Of a stretch of 64,000 nucleotides of DNA, positions 37,989 through 46,708 are shown piece after piece. The notes under the pieces are model-generated. The model had not been told where the DNA came from, ran no database searches, and saw nothing but the letters and a program-made list of their open reading frames with translations. Positions within the stretch are counted from its first letter, which is position 1. Each line of letters starts with the position of its first letter. The position numbers were made by a program, and so were the translations under genes. Origin of the DNA: Sphingobium sp. CR2-8 (GTDB lineage: Bacteria > Pseudomonadota > Alphaproteobacteria > Sphingomonadales > Sphingomonadaceae); the NCBI RefSeq assembly GCF_035818615.1, contig NZ_JAYKZY010000001.1, forward strand, positions 164,501 through 228,500, written 5' to 3'.

Positions 37989-39167
37989 TCAGTAGCTTTT
38001 CGGCAGGTCCAGCACCTTTTCCGCGATAAAGCACATGATCAACTGTTCGGTGATCGGCGCAATGCGGGCGATGGCCACTTCCCTGTACAGCCGCTCGACA
38101 TGATACTCCTTTGCATATCCAAAGCCGCCATGCGTCGCCACGGCTTGCCAGCAGGCGTCATGGCCCGCGCGGGCACCCAGGAACTTGGCGCTGTTGGCCT
38201 CAGCGCCGCAGGGCATGCCGCTATCATAGAGTTCCGCGCCGCGCATGGTCATATGCCACGCGCTTTCAAGATACATCCAGCGTTCGGCAAGTGGATGCTG
38301 AATGCCCTGGTTCTGTCCGATGGGGCGGTCGAACACGATGCGTTCGCGGGCGTATTTCGATGCGCGGCGCAGTGCGTCCTGCCCCAGTCCGATGGCTTCA
38401 GCCGCGAGCAGAATCCGTTCCGGGTTCAGGCTATGCAGCAGATAGGAAAAGCCTTTGCCTTCCTCACCGATCCGGTCTTCCTCCGGGATGAACAGGCCAT
38501 CGATGAAGATCGCGTTGGAATCGACCGCCTTGCGGCCCATTTTCGGGATTTTGTGGACGTCGATCTTCGCCCGGTCCAGATCAGTGTAGAAGATGGTGAT
38601 GCCATCGGTCGGTCGGGCGCAGTCCTCGAACCGGGTCGTGCGCGTCAGCAGCAGGATCTTGTTGGCCACCTGCGCGGTCGACGTCCAGACTTTCTGACCA
38701 TGAACGACATAGCCGCCTGGCACCTTTTCCGCAAAAGTCTTGATCCGCGTCGTATTGAGTCCGGCGTCCGGCTCGGTGACGCCGAAAGCCACCTGATCCT
38801 CGCCTGATAACAGCCGCGGGACCCAGCGCGCCTTCTGCTCAGGCGTTCCTTTCACGACGATGGGGTGGGGGCCAAACAGGTTGACGTGAATGGCCGACGC
38901 GGCCGTCATCCCGCCGCCATGGTTGGCCACCTCGTTCATCATGACCGCTGCTTCGGTGACGCCAAGGCCGGCCCCTCCAAATTCCTCCGGCATGGTGATT
39001 CCCAGCCAACCGCCGTCCGCCATCGCCTTGTGAAACTCGAACGGAAAGACGCCGTCTTCGTCGCGCGCGAGCCAATATTCATCATCGAATCGTGTGACGA
39101 CGGCGCGCACGCCTTCACGGATGACATCGCGTTCTTCTTCCGTGGGGAGGGGGCGGGGTGAGGACAT
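37989..39167 (-). CDS. Acyl-CoA dehydrogenase
   Basis: 392 residues. FAD and substrate motifs are visible in VAFGVTEPDAGLNTTRI, VVHGQKVWTS and FDRPIGQNQGIQHPLAE, with the C-terminal THGGFGYAKEYHVER block. It introduces an alpha-beta double bond in an acyl-CoA. The gene overlaps the stop of the CitE-like gene (TAATG) and is third in a minus-strand unit MaoC-CitE-ACAD, a combination typical of short branched dicarboxyl-CoA degradation. Confidence 0.92.
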   Translation of the reverse strand: MSSPRPLPTEEERDVIREGVRAVVTRFDDEYWLARDEDGVFPFEFHKAMADGGWLGITMPEEFGGAGLGVTEAAVMMNEVANHGGGMTAASAIHVNLFGPHPIVVKGTPEQKARWVPRLLSGEDQVAFGVTEPDAGLNTTRIKTFAEKVPGGYVVHGQKVWTSTAQVANKILLLTRTTRFEDCARPTDGITIFYTDLDRAKIDVHKIPKMGRKAVDSNAIFIDGLFIPEEDRIGEEGKGFSYLLHSLNPERILLAAEAIGLGQDALRRASKYARERIVFDRPIGQNQGIQHPLAERWMYLESAWHMTMRGAELYDSGMPCGAEANSAKFLGARAGHDACWQAVATHGGFGYAKEYHVERLYREVAIARIAPITEQLIMCFIAEKVLDLPKSY

Positions 39168-40033
39168 TATACTGCTCCTGCCAGCGTGCGGCGCGCGGCC
39201 TTAAGATGAGGGATGTCGTACATTTTTCCATTGATGCCGAGCGTGCCGGCATCGGGGGAAGCGGCAAAGGCATCGACGATCGCCTGGGCATGGGCGACCT
39301 GTTCAGGCGTGGGGGAAAAAGCGCGGTTGATGATCCCGACCTGGTCGGGGTGAATGGCGACCCGACCGACGAAACCATCACGACGGGCGCGGGCACAGTC
39401 TTTCGCTAATCCCTGCGGGTCGCGGAAATCAGCGTATAGCGTGTCGATGGGCAGGGCGTCCGCAGCAGTCGCCGCAAACAGGCACTGCGCGCGTGCAACC
39501 TGATAGGGAAAAGTCCAGCTACCATCCTCTTCCTTGTTGTCGGTCGCACCGATGGCCGCCGCCAGATCTTCCGCGCCCCATGTCATCGCGACCAGGCGTG
39601 GATGGGCGGGGACATAGCTGCCAAGATTGAACATGGCCTGCGCGGTTTCCGTCGCGACGACGGCCAGTTGGACCGTTCCCGCGGCCATGCCCGCCTTGTT
39701 TTCCAGTCGATCCAGTTCCGCGCCGATCCGAACAAGGTCCTGCGCGGAGTTCGCCTTGGGAATCAGCAACCCGTCCAGCCCGGGCTTCACGACCGCTGCC
39801 ATATCATCCAACGTCATGCCGGTATCGAACGGATTGACCCGCACGAAGAAGCGCCAGGACCGTTCGGCGCGATCATCCAGCAGAGACGACACATGCGCGC
39901 GCGCCGCATCCTTCATGGATGGCACAACCGCGTCCTCCAAGTCCAGGATCAGTGCATCAGCGCCCGCCGACGATCCTTTGGCGAACTTCCGTTCACTGTC
40001 GCCGGGCACGAACAGCATGGACCGCAATCTCAT
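39167..40033 (-). CDS. CitE-like CoA-ester lyase (HpcH/HpaI aldolase family)
   Basis: 288 residues. RSMLFVPGDSERKF at the N-terminus, DALILDLEDAV with the metal-binding acidic residues, and LVAMTWGAEDLAAAIG are hallmarks of citrate-lyase-beta-like, malyl-/citramalyl-CoA lyases. It would cleave or form a 3-hydroxy-acyl-CoA by retro-Claisen/aldol chemistry. It sits between MaoC (4-bp overlap) and acyl-CoA dehydrogenase genes, so hydration followed by C-C cleavage is likely. Confidence 0.92.
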   Translation of the reverse strand: MRLRSMLFVPGDSERKFAKGSSAGADALILDLEDAVVPSMKDAARAHVSSLLDDRAERSWRFFVRVNPFDTGMTLDDMAAVVKPGLDGLLIPKANSAQDLVRIGAELDRLENKAGMAAGTVQLAVVATETAQAMFNLGSYVPAHPRLVAMTWGAEDLAAAIGATDNKEEDGSWTFPYQVARAQCLFAATAADALPIDTLYADFRDPQGLAKDCARARRDGFVGRVAIHPDQVGIINRAFSPTPEQVAHAQAIVDAFAASPDAGTLGINGKMYDIPHLKAARRTLAGAV

Positions 40034-40482
40034 GCCGGGCTTCCCATCATGAGTGCGTTTCGTTTGGTCGAGCAGATCATTTCATCGCGCTGGTTGAAGC
40101 CGATATGTTCCAATGTTACGATGCCCTGACCGGGTCGCGATGCGCTCTCACGCAGCGCGTGGACGCGGGTTTCGGCGCGGATCGTGTCGCCTGCGAAAAC
40201 GGGCGCGGGAAACTTCGTTTCGCTCATCCCCAGATTGCCGACTGTCGTGCCGAACGTCGTATCCTGAACGGACAAACCGATCACGAGGCCCAGCGTGAAG
40301 ATGGAATTCATCAGCGGCCTGCCAAATTCGGTTCCTGCCGCATAGGCGTGATCGATGTGAATGGGCGCGGGATTATAGGTGAGGGACGAGAACAGCATAT
40401 TGTCCATGTCCGTCACCGTCCTACGGATCTCATGCCGAAATGTCTGGCCCACCGTGAACTGATCGAAGTACAAACCCACCAT
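40030..40482 (-). CDS. MaoC-family hydratase/dehydratase
   Basis: 150 residues, single hot-dog fold. SSLTYNPAPIHIDHAYA contains the hydratase-2-like Asn/His set (N-P-x-x-H), and PVFAGDTIRAETRV is the characteristic C-terminal strand pair. It resembles mesaconyl-CoA/2-methylfumaryl-type hydratases. First gene of the minus-strand MaoC-CitE-ACAD unit. Its promoter region is shared with the divergent CoA-transferase. Confidence 0.9.
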   Translation of the reverse strand: MVGLYFDQFTVGQTFRHEIRRTVTDMDNMLFSSLTYNPAPIHIDHAYAAGTEFGRPLMNSIFTLGLVIGLSVQDTTFGTTVGNLGMSETKFPAPVFAGDTIRAETRVHALRESASRPGQGIVTLEHIGFNQRDEMICSTKRNALMMGSPA

Positions 40483-40597
40483 GCTGCCAGCTATCCTCTA
40501 GGCACTACATACTAGATGCTCATTGACAGCAACCGGCCCGCTTGTAAATATTCCAATTGCAGGTCCGTCCGCGACCGCGCCAAGGACCTTGCCCGAT

Positions 40598-41836
40598 ATG
40601 CCGATCAGAACAGATGTCGACGCGCTGGTCGCGATGCTGCCGTCCGGGGGGCGAACAATGGTGTCTGGCTGTTCGGTCGAGTTGGTGTTGCTCGCTGATG
40701 CTCTGGATCGCGCCGGGGCGGCGCTAGGCGCGATGACTTTCACCGGGATTTTCGTTCCGGGGCTCAATCGCCGGACCTATCTTGCCAATCCGTCATGCCG
40801 GACGGAAACCTTCTTCCTGACGCCAGAACTCAAGGCGGCGGGGGCCACTGTCACGTTTTTCCCGCTTTGCTATGCCGATATCCGGCAGCGCCTCATCAAC
40901 ACGCCGCCCGACGCCGCGTTAATGATGCTCTCACCGCCTGACGAGCAGGGCATGTGCAGTTTTGGCCCGACCGTCGACTTCATGGCGGAACTCTGGCCAT
41001 CCGTGCCCGTGCGCTTGGCGCATATCAATCCATTGATGCCGCGTACGCGCGGGCAGGCGGCTATTCCCTTGGCAAGCGTCACGGCGATTGTCGAATTGCC
41101 CCAGCCGCTTCTGTCGATGCCGGACGGTGGGAGCGATCCCGTCGCGGACGCCATCGCCGGTCATATCGCGCCGCTCGTGCCCGATGGCGCGACCCTGCAA
41201 ACCGGCCTGGGCAAAGTGCCTGGCGCTCTGTTTCGCGCCCTGACCGGGCGGCGCAATCTGCGGGTGCATTCGGGTCTGATCGGGGATGGGGTTGTCGATC
41301 TGGAAGACGCAGGCGCGCTTGCTCCCGGCGTCGCGGTCACGGCCGGCGTCGCAATCGGTTCGGAGCGACTTTACCAGGCGATCGCCGGCCCGGCTTATCG
41401 TTTTGCGCCGGTGGCGCTCACGCATGATGGATCGGCCATCGGCGCTATTCGCGATTTCATTGCCGTCAATTCGGCGACGGAAGTGGACCTGTTTGGCCAG
41501 GCCTATGCCGAAGTCGGACCGAAAGGCTTGATGTCGGGCCCCGGCGGCGCAAGTGATTTCGCGCGGGGCGCCAAGCTGGCGGGAGGCATTCGGATCGTGG
41601 CGCTTGCGGCCACCGCTGCGAAGGGAGCGGTAAGCCGGATTGTCGCGCCCAATGCGGGGGCGGGTCCTGTGTCGCTCGGCAGGATGGATGTCGATATAGT
41701 GGTGACGGAATTTGGCCGGGCCGACCTGCGCGGCGCCACCCATGAAGCGCGGGCCGCGGCGTTGATCGCCGTCGCCGCGCCCGACCACCGCGCAGAACTC
41801 ACCGCGCAATGGCAGAGCTTTTTCGCAAAGCTTTGA
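40598..41836 (+). CDS. Acetyl-CoA hydrolase/transferase family CoA-transferase
   Basis: 412 residues of the family I (Cat1/4-hydroxybutyrate CoA-transferase) type: SPPDEQGMCSFGP, LQTGLGKVPGALFRAL, HSGLIGDGVVDLEDAG, and the catalytic Glu in NSATEVDLFGQ. It would transfer CoA between acetyl-CoA and a pathway acid. The frame is open back to a TTG at 40523; I prefer the ATG since the extra 25 residues lack homology and AAGGA precedes it. Confidence 0.9.
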   Translation: MPIRTDVDALVAMLPSGGRTMVSGCSVELVLLADALDRAGAALGAMTFTGIFVPGLNRRTYLANPSCRTETFFLTPELKAAGATVTFFPLCYADIRQRLINTPPDAALMMLSPPDEQGMCSFGPTVDFMAELWPSVPVRLAHINPLMPRTRGQAAIPLASVTAIVELPQPLLSMPDGGSDPVADAIAGHIAPLVPDGATLQTGLGKVPGALFRALTGRRNLRVHSGLIGDGVVDLEDAGALAPGVAVTAGVAIGSERLYQAIAGPAYRFAPVALTHDGSAIGAIRDFIAVNSATEVDLFGQAYAEVGPKGLMSGPGGASDFARGAKLAGGIRIVALAATAAKGAVSRIVAPNAGAGPVSLGRMDVDIVVTEFGRADLRGATHEARAAALIAVAAPDHRAELTAQWQSFFAKL

Positions 41837-41854
41837 CGCCGACGATGGGCGTCA
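41834..41854. terminator. Short hairpin between converging stop codons
   Basis: TGACGCC pairs with GGCGTCA (loop GACGATG); it includes the CoA-transferase stop codon and is followed by CTTTTT on the plus strand. The stop of the enoyl-CoA hydratase overlaps its other end. Confidence 0.5.
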
Positions 41855-42652
41855 GCGCTTTTTGGCGGCCAGCTTTTCCTGCATTGCGCGCATTAGGTCA
41901 TGCAGTTCGGCGCCCTGAAACAATCCGCTGACGACCAGTCTTTCGACATTGCGCCCTTGCCCGCGTTCCAGATCCGCGGCCAGTTCGATGGCGAGCTTGC
42001 CTGCGCCAAAGGCCTCCGGCGGTAGCGCGATCAAGGACTGGCAGAAGGCGAGCGCCTCGTCCCCGAACGCCTCCTGGCTCAAAATGTCATGGACGATTCC
42101 GATCGACAGCGCGCGTTCTGCGTCAATCTGACGATTGGCAAGCACCAGCCAACGCGCCCAATGCGGACCAGCTAAGCGCACAAGACGGCTGGTTCCACCC
42201 GATCCAGGTAATGCGCCCAGAGCGATTTCGGGCAGGCCGAAACGCGCATCGGGACCAGCCAGACGGAAGTCGGCGCATAGCGACAGTTCGAGCGCGCCGC
42301 CCAGGCACGGGCCATGGACGGCCACGACGATCGGCTTTTCGATGGCTTCCCATTCGTCGCCAAGACCGTGCAGGCTCCCCGCACCCTGCCGGTACCAACG
42401 CCGAAAAGCACTTGGACTGGTGATTGACGCATCCGGCGCCAGCCCGCTGTTCAGATCGATGCCGGCCGAGAAATATTTGCCGTTGGCGGTCACCAGCATG
42501 ACCCGCAGGTCGTCCCGGTCCCGCAATTGAGCGGTCGCGTCGCGCAGCCCCTCCAGCATTTCCATGCTGATCGCGTTGAATTTGTCGGGGCGGTTGAGAG
42601 CGACGTGGATCACGCCCTCACTTTTGGAAATGATAATTTCGGGGTTGGGCAT
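41852..42652 (-). CDS. Enoyl-CoA hydratase/isomerase family protein
   Basis: 266 residues, crotonase fold. VALNRPDKFNAISMEM, the oxyanion-hole region KYFSAGIDLNSG, HGPCLGGALELSLCADFRLA and FGLPEIALGALPGSGGTSRL (with one catalytic Glu) are all present. It likely hydrates a 2-enoyl-CoA. It is transcribed divergently from an SDR; the shared spacer contains TAGTATATGCAAACTAATT. Confidence 0.92.
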   Translation of the reverse strand: MPNPEIIISKSEGVIHVALNRPDKFNAISMEMLEGLRDATAQLRDRDDLRVMLVTANGKYFSAGIDLNSGLAPDASITSPSAFRRWYRQGAGSLHGLGDEWEAIEKPIVVAVHGPCLGGALELSLCADFRLAGPDARFGLPEIALGALPGSGGTSRLVRLAGPHWARWLVLANRQIDAERALSIGIVHDILSQEAFGDEALAFCQSLIALPPEAFGAGKLAIELAADLERGQGRNVERLVVSGLFQGAELHDLMRAMQEKLAAKKR

Positions 42653-42667
42653 TTGATTTCCTCAGTA

Positions 42668-42686
42668 TAGTATATGCAAACTAATT
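42668..42686. promoter_or_regulatory. Candidate shared operator TAGTATAT-N4-ACTAATT (copy 1)
   Basis: TAGTATATGCAAACTAATT lies in the divergent spacer between the enoyl-CoA hydratase and the SDR. It matches the site at 47572-47590 (TAGTATATTGACACTAATT) at 16 of 19 positions. The surrounding DNA is GC-rich, so conservation of such an AT-rich 19-mer in two promoters suggests a common regulator or sigma-factor site. Confidence 0.5.
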
Positions 42687-42746
42687 CTGATGCGGACGAG
42701 GTGCACCATCAGGGGAGCACCGACAAGAGGAAAAGAAGGGCGATAA

Positions 42747-43514
42747 ATGGAGAAGGCGTTTACGGGCGGCGTGGCGATCGTCGCTGGCGGCAGTGGAGGG
42801 ATCGGATCGGCGATTTGCGAGGAGTTGGCGATCGCCGGAGCGAACGTCGCCTTCACCTTCCGCTCGCGCAGGGAGGCTGCCGATGCGGTCGTCGCCAAGG
42901 TCGAGGCTGCAGGTCGCGATGCGCTGGCCATGTCCGTCGATCATACCGATGCCGATGCCATGAAGGCGTTTGTCGACGCGGCGGCCGAGCGTTTCGGTCA
43001 GGTCCATTCCGTCGTTTACGCCGCCGGTCCCCATATTCCGATGAAGTTCCTCAGCACCATCTCGCCGACCGAGTGGAAGCAGGTTTTCGACAATGACGTG
43101 CAGGCGGCCTTCAATCTCGTATGGGCCACGCTGCCTTATCTGAAAGCGGGGGGCGGCGGCGCTTTGGTGGCGATCATCACGGCTGCGGTTGAAAAAGTAC
43201 CCCTGCGCGACATTTGTTCAGCAGCGCCCAAGGCGGCGATCGAAATGCTGTTCCGGGGTATCGCTCTGGAAGAGGGGCGGTTTGGCATCCGGTCCAATTG
43301 CGTTGCGCCCGGGTTCATCGACGCTGGCCTGGGCCATGAACTGATCGCAAAGCCCGGTATCGAAGATTGGGTGGACGGCTTGCGCAAGATGTTGCCGATG
43401 AAGAAATTCGGTACAGCCAAAGACGTTGCCGATGCCGTCGCCTTCCTGCTCTCGGACAAGGGAAAATATATTACGGGACAGTCGCTCGCCGTCGATGGTG
43501 GACTGCAACTTTAG
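42747..43514 (+). CDS. SDR-family protein with atypical active site
   Basis: 255 residues. The cofactor loop is VAGGSGGIGSAICEEL and the Arg of FTFRSRR suggests NADPH. It ends ITGQSLAVDGGLQL like FabG-type SDRs. The catalytic region reads IITAAVEKVP followed by CSAAPKAA: no Ser at the usual place and no Tyr four residues before the Lys. The adjacent SDR shows the same change, so this is a paralogous pair of a divergent SDR subgroup, perhaps with different chemistry. Confidence 0.87.
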   Translation: MEKAFTGGVAIVAGGSGGIGSAICEELAIAGANVAFTFRSRREAADAVVAKVEAAGRDALAMSVDHTDADAMKAFVDAAAERFGQVHSVVYAAGPHIPMKFLSTISPTEWKQVFDNDVQAAFNLVWATLPYLKAGGGGALVAIITAAVEKVPLRDICSAAPKAAIEMLFRGIALEEGRFGIRSNCVAPGFIDAGLGHELIAKPGIEDWVDGLRKMLPMKKFGTAKDVADAVAFLLSDKGKYITGQSLAVDGGLQL

Positions 43515-43698
43515 CACTGCTCCTGACGCCGCTTATGACGAAAAGCCGTGGAATGGCCGGCGACAGCAACGAATGTGGCGGTGGAAATCCGGTTCGGCTT
43601 GAGGTCAGCTGCCCACGCCGAGATGGCGGCGGCTACAATCGGTGTGTGGATGTGGAAACGATCGAAACGATTGTTTCCAAACGGGAAAGAGAGAGACG

Positions 43699-44487
43699 AT
43701 GGATCTGGGAATTCGCGGACGTAACGCCATCATCAACGGGGGTAGTGCGGGACTGGGCTTTGGCACGGCCATGGCATTGGGCGGGGAGGGGGTTAATCTT
43801 TTCATTTCCGCACGCAACGAGGCGCGGCTGCAAATAGCATGTGAAACAATCCGCAGCGCGACGGGAGCGCATGTGCAGGCGATCGTGGCGGATCACGCGA
43901 CGGTGGAGGGCCGCGAGCGCATATTGCGGGCCTGTCCTCAACCGGATATTTTCGTCGGCACCTGTTCGCCCCCGCCTTATATCGAAAGTTTCCGGGATAT
44001 TTCGGACGCGGACTGGCGCGCCAATCTGGATATGACCTTCATCTCGCCTGTCGAGTTCATTCGCACAGTCGTAGATGGCATGTGCGAGCGTGGATGGGGG
44101 CGTATTCTCAATATAGCTACTGCGGCGGTGAAGTTCCCACATCCCTGGCGCATCTTGTCCGGCGCGCCGCGGGCTGCGCTGGTCAACTATACCGTGGCCG
44201 TCGCAAGGGTGATTGCCCCTCATGGCGTGACGATAAATTCACTTCTGCCTGCCATGCACGACACCGACGGAATTCGTGAAATCTATGGCAAGCGGGCAGA
44301 GGAAAATGGGATCAGCCTGGAAGCGGAGTTGGAGGAGGCTATCAAGACAATTGGCATTCCAGTCGGACGTTTTGGGTCGGAGATCGACTTCGGCGCCATC
44401 GCGGCGATGTTCTGTAGCCAACAGTCCAACTATATAACGGGGCAAAGCCTCGTGGTCGACGGCGGCGTCACGAACGCGACATTCTGA
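43699..44487 (+). CDS. SDR-family protein with atypical active site (paralogue)
   Basis: 262 residues. The cofactor loop NGGSAGLGFGTAMAL and FISARNEARL are typical of SDRs; ITGQSLVVDGGVTN closes the fold. Instead of Ser-Tyr-Lys, the region reads NIATAAVKFP then LSGAPRAALVN, lacking both Tyr and Lys. The ATG after GAGAGACG was used; the longer frame is non-homologous. Similar degenerate SDRs exist as a recognised subgroup, but their reactions are mostly unknown. Confidence 0.87.
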   Translation: MDLGIRGRNAIINGGSAGLGFGTAMALGGEGVNLFISARNEARLQIACETIRSATGAHVQAIVADHATVEGRERILRACPQPDIFVGTCSPPPYIESFRDISDADWRANLDMTFISPVEFIRTVVDGMCERGWGRILNIATAAVKFPHPWRILSGAPRAALVNYTVAVARVIAPHGVTINSLLPAMHDTDGIREIYGKRAEENGISLEAELEEAIKTIGIPVGRFGSEIDFGAIAAMFCSQQSNYITGQSLVVDGGVTNATF

Positions 44488-44630
44488 TCAAGCGGGGATG
44501 ATTTAAGGCAGCTGTTCTTCAGAAACGCAGTTTTTTAGGCAACATCATAAAAACGCGCAACATGATCCGTGGACCGTTCGATCTTGCGGTATAACCGGGT
44601 TGTCATGAATGTCGCCCAACCTCTGTGGCG

Positions 44631-44670
44631 TTCAGGTCCCCGACAGGGCGGGAACCTGAACTGCCTTTTT
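44631..44670 (+). terminator. Intrinsic terminator
   Basis: TTCAGGTCCCCG pairs with CGGGAACCTGAA (one mismatch) and is followed by CTGCCTTTTT, the shape of a rho-independent terminator on the plus strand after the SDR pair. On the other side lies the converging F420-reductase-like gene. Confidence 0.65.
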
Positions 44671-44717
44671 GCGGCATGTGCGGGCTATGCCGCTTACGCG
44701 TTGGCCGCCACCATCAT

Positions 44718-45452
44718 TCAGGCCGTCCCGGCGCGATTGGCTGCAACTGTATCGTCGTGGGTCAGCTGGCCGTAACGCTCGATAAAGCCCTTGATCAGCG
44801 TTTCTCGATTTTCTGGTGCTCGTTTCTTGTCGGCAGCGGCGAGCGCCTGTTTGAGTGCGTCGCGCGTCAGTTCGGTGCAATAGGCTGGCGTTCCAGGCTG
44901 TTGCCGCCAAGAATTGGCCAGTGAGCCGGCGTCCAGGGCGTCGAACCCAGTGTCCTCCACCAACTGCATAGCGACCGACTTTGCCGCTGCATCGTCACCT
45001 GACACCGGCAATGCGATCCGACCCTCAGCACCTTTCGGCTTGCCGCGATCAGCGAGTGTCGTCGCCAATGCCGCGTTCCATGCCTTCACGACCGGCCGAC
45101 CGATCCGTTCGCTGACCCAGACGCTTTCGGGCGCCTCACTATCGACACCATCGATCACGCCGTCGCGGAAAGGGTAGTAGTTCGACGTGTCGATCACGAC
45201 GACGTCGGACGGAACGCCATCGAGCAGCCTTGTCAGTTCCTCATAAGCAAGGAAGGGGATGGAAAGAATGATTGCGTCGACATCCTTGACTGCATCATTC
45301 TTCTCGACTGCGTCCGCGCCGGTCTCCTGGGCCAGATCGCGCAATGAATCGACCCCTTTGGAGTTGGCGACCTTGACGGCGTGGCCCGCTTTGGCGAGCT
45401 TGCGGACCAGGCTGGTGCCGATATTTCCCGCCCCGATAATTCCGATTTTCAT
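44718..45452 (-). CDS. NADPH-dependent F420 reductase-like oxidoreductase (second paralogue)
   Basis: 244 residues. MKIGIIGAGNIGTSLVRKL is the Rossmann start; VVVIDTSNYYPFRDG, GRPVVKAWNA and NSWRQQPGTPAYCTELTR are nearly shared with the gene at 33763-34512, so the two are close paralogues. The third, shorter family member is in the F420 operon. The long upstream frame has no homology; the ATG after AGGAGTATATACAT was taken. It probably couples F420 and NADP(H), but this subfamily is also found without F420. Confidence 0.82.
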   Translation of the reverse strand: MKIGIIGAGNIGTSLVRKLAKAGHAVKVANSKGVDSLRDLAQETGADAVEKNDAVKDVDAIILSIPFLAYEELTRLLDGVPSDVVVIDTSNYYPFRDGVIDGVDSEAPESVWVSERIGRPVVKAWNAALATTLADRGKPKGAEGRIALPVSGDDAAAKSVAMQLVEDTGFDALDAGSLANSWRQQPGTPAYCTELTRDALKQALAAADKKRAPENRETLIKGFIERYGQLTHDDTVAANRAGTA

Positions 45453-45873
45453 ATGTATATACTCCTTATTATAGTGCAGGTTTCTCGCGCGACATCGTGA
45501 AAAGGCACTTGCCTGCGTCTGGGGATGAAATCGATTTGCTAAATGTCCAGGTCGAGCGATACGAGCCGATGGGAAAACCTGTCCAGGCCCAGTTCTTCCT
45601 GCGGTTCGGATCGCTTTGGCGACGACAGATGACAATGATGCCGGGTACATAAGTCTCGATGTTGCGAACGGTTGACAACCACGCCGACAGTTCGATCCGT
45701 CGGCTCACCATGTCGCCTTTTGTCGGGTCGAGCCGCGTCATATCCCTTCTATCATATAGACAGGCTGGGTCGGAAAGCTGAGGCGCAAATTGCGAGAGCA
45801 GTTTCTATGCGACGACATTCACTCTTCCTCTCACTGCCCGACATTATTGGCGGCTTGATCGCTGTCCGCTTCA
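45453..45873. other. Intergenic region without convincing gene
   Basis: About 420 bases between the second F420-reductase-like gene and the thioesterase, both on the minus strand. A 90-codon frame at 45469-45741 has no recognisable family. AT-rich patches (TATGTATATACTCCTTATTA at 45453-45472, TTCTATCATATAGAC near 45746) probably belong to promoters. Confidence 0.45.
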
Positions 45874-46503
45874 TTAGAATGGCCGTGTGCGGGGTTCCAC
45901 GAACAGGCCGGTAGCCTCTGCGCAAAGGCGATCACCATCGTGCAACGTACCCTTGGTATAGGCTTTGCGCCCATCGACCCTGTCTAGCCAAGTCGTATAA
46001 CGTAGTTCCTTGTAAAGCGGGGTCGGCGCTCGATAGGCGATCTGAAGATCGGCAGTCATTCGGATGACGCCGGTCTGGACTATGGCCAGCAATTCGTCGA
46101 ACGTGGCAGCGATGAACCCGCCTTGAAGCAATCCGGGAGCGCCTTGGTGGGCATGACTGTAGGTGGCGTACGCTTCCGCCCGGTCGCCATTCAGGACCAG
46201 CCTGAAGGCCGGAGGCAAGGGATGAAGCCTGCCAGTGAAAGGACCAAGCTCGCTCAGGGCGTCCAATCCGGTTAAGGCGCCTTCGATATAGCGCACATGG
46301 GCTGGTCGGCTGGGTTGCTGGGCAAGCAATGTCGAGGTGTCTCGGATATTTGCGGCGGCTTCATCGAACACCGCATCATCGGCCATCGAGCAGGAAAAAT
46401 CGTCCAGCAATGTCCTTATGGCCTGGGCAAGCTCAATTCGAGCCGTCAACCCGTGCTGCGAGGCACGCGTTTCTATCTCGCTATCACCGATAATTTCGCT
46501 CAT
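45874..46503 (-). CDS. PaaI-like hot-dog thioesterase
   Basis: 209 residues. The C-terminal half has the hot-dog thioesterase pattern: HAHQGAPGLLQGGFIAATFD (the HGG-like catalytic loop), then MTADLQIAYRAPTPLYKELR and ATGLFVEP. An N-terminal helical extension of about 90 residues precedes it. It probably releases CoA from stalled or end-product thioesters. It is transcribed away from the large operon; the spacer holds AGTTCCTAGA, which also occurs in the TetR operator. Confidence 0.87.
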   Translation of the reverse strand: MSEIIGDSEIETRASQHGLTARIELAQAIRTLLDDFSCSMADDAVFDEAAANIRDTSTLLAQQPSRPAHVRYIEGALTGLDALSELGPFTGRLHPLPPAFRLVLNGDRAEAYATYSHAHQGAPGLLQGGFIAATFDELLAIVQTGVIRMTADLQIAYRAPTPLYKELRYTTWLDRVDGRKAYTKGTLHDGDRLCAEATGLFVEPRTRPF

Positions 46504-46513
46504 GCCTTAATCC

Positions 46514-46671
46514 AGTTCCTAGAATAGGGGCCACGTCCCGGCGCCACATAAATTCAGCACGCGGAAGACCTGAACACGAACCGACGCGCATTAAGCCTTC
46601 ACGGCATTCTTCCATGCCCGCCAGCCAACCGCGGCTGAACATCTTGTTCCTAAATCCTAGATGGTCTAAGG
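46514..46671. promoter_or_regulatory. Divergent promoter region with TetR-operator half-sites
   Basis: The spacer between the thioesterase and the large operon holds AGTTCCTAGA at 46514-46523 (followed by ATAGGGG) and AATCCTAGATG at 46653-46663 (followed by GTCTAAGG). These match the two halves of the inverted repeat upstream of the TetR gene near 27.25 kb exactly over 10 and 11 bases. I infer TetR control of the operon that begins at 46709. Confidence 0.5.
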
Positions 46672-46708
46672 CAAGTCAACATTAAACGCGCCAGGGGAGC
46701 CAGGAATC

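Noticed and set aside
45469..45741. Possible 90-codon minus-strand gene upstream of the second F420-reductase-like gene
   Set aside because: No recognisable motif; likely chance frame in the promoter region.
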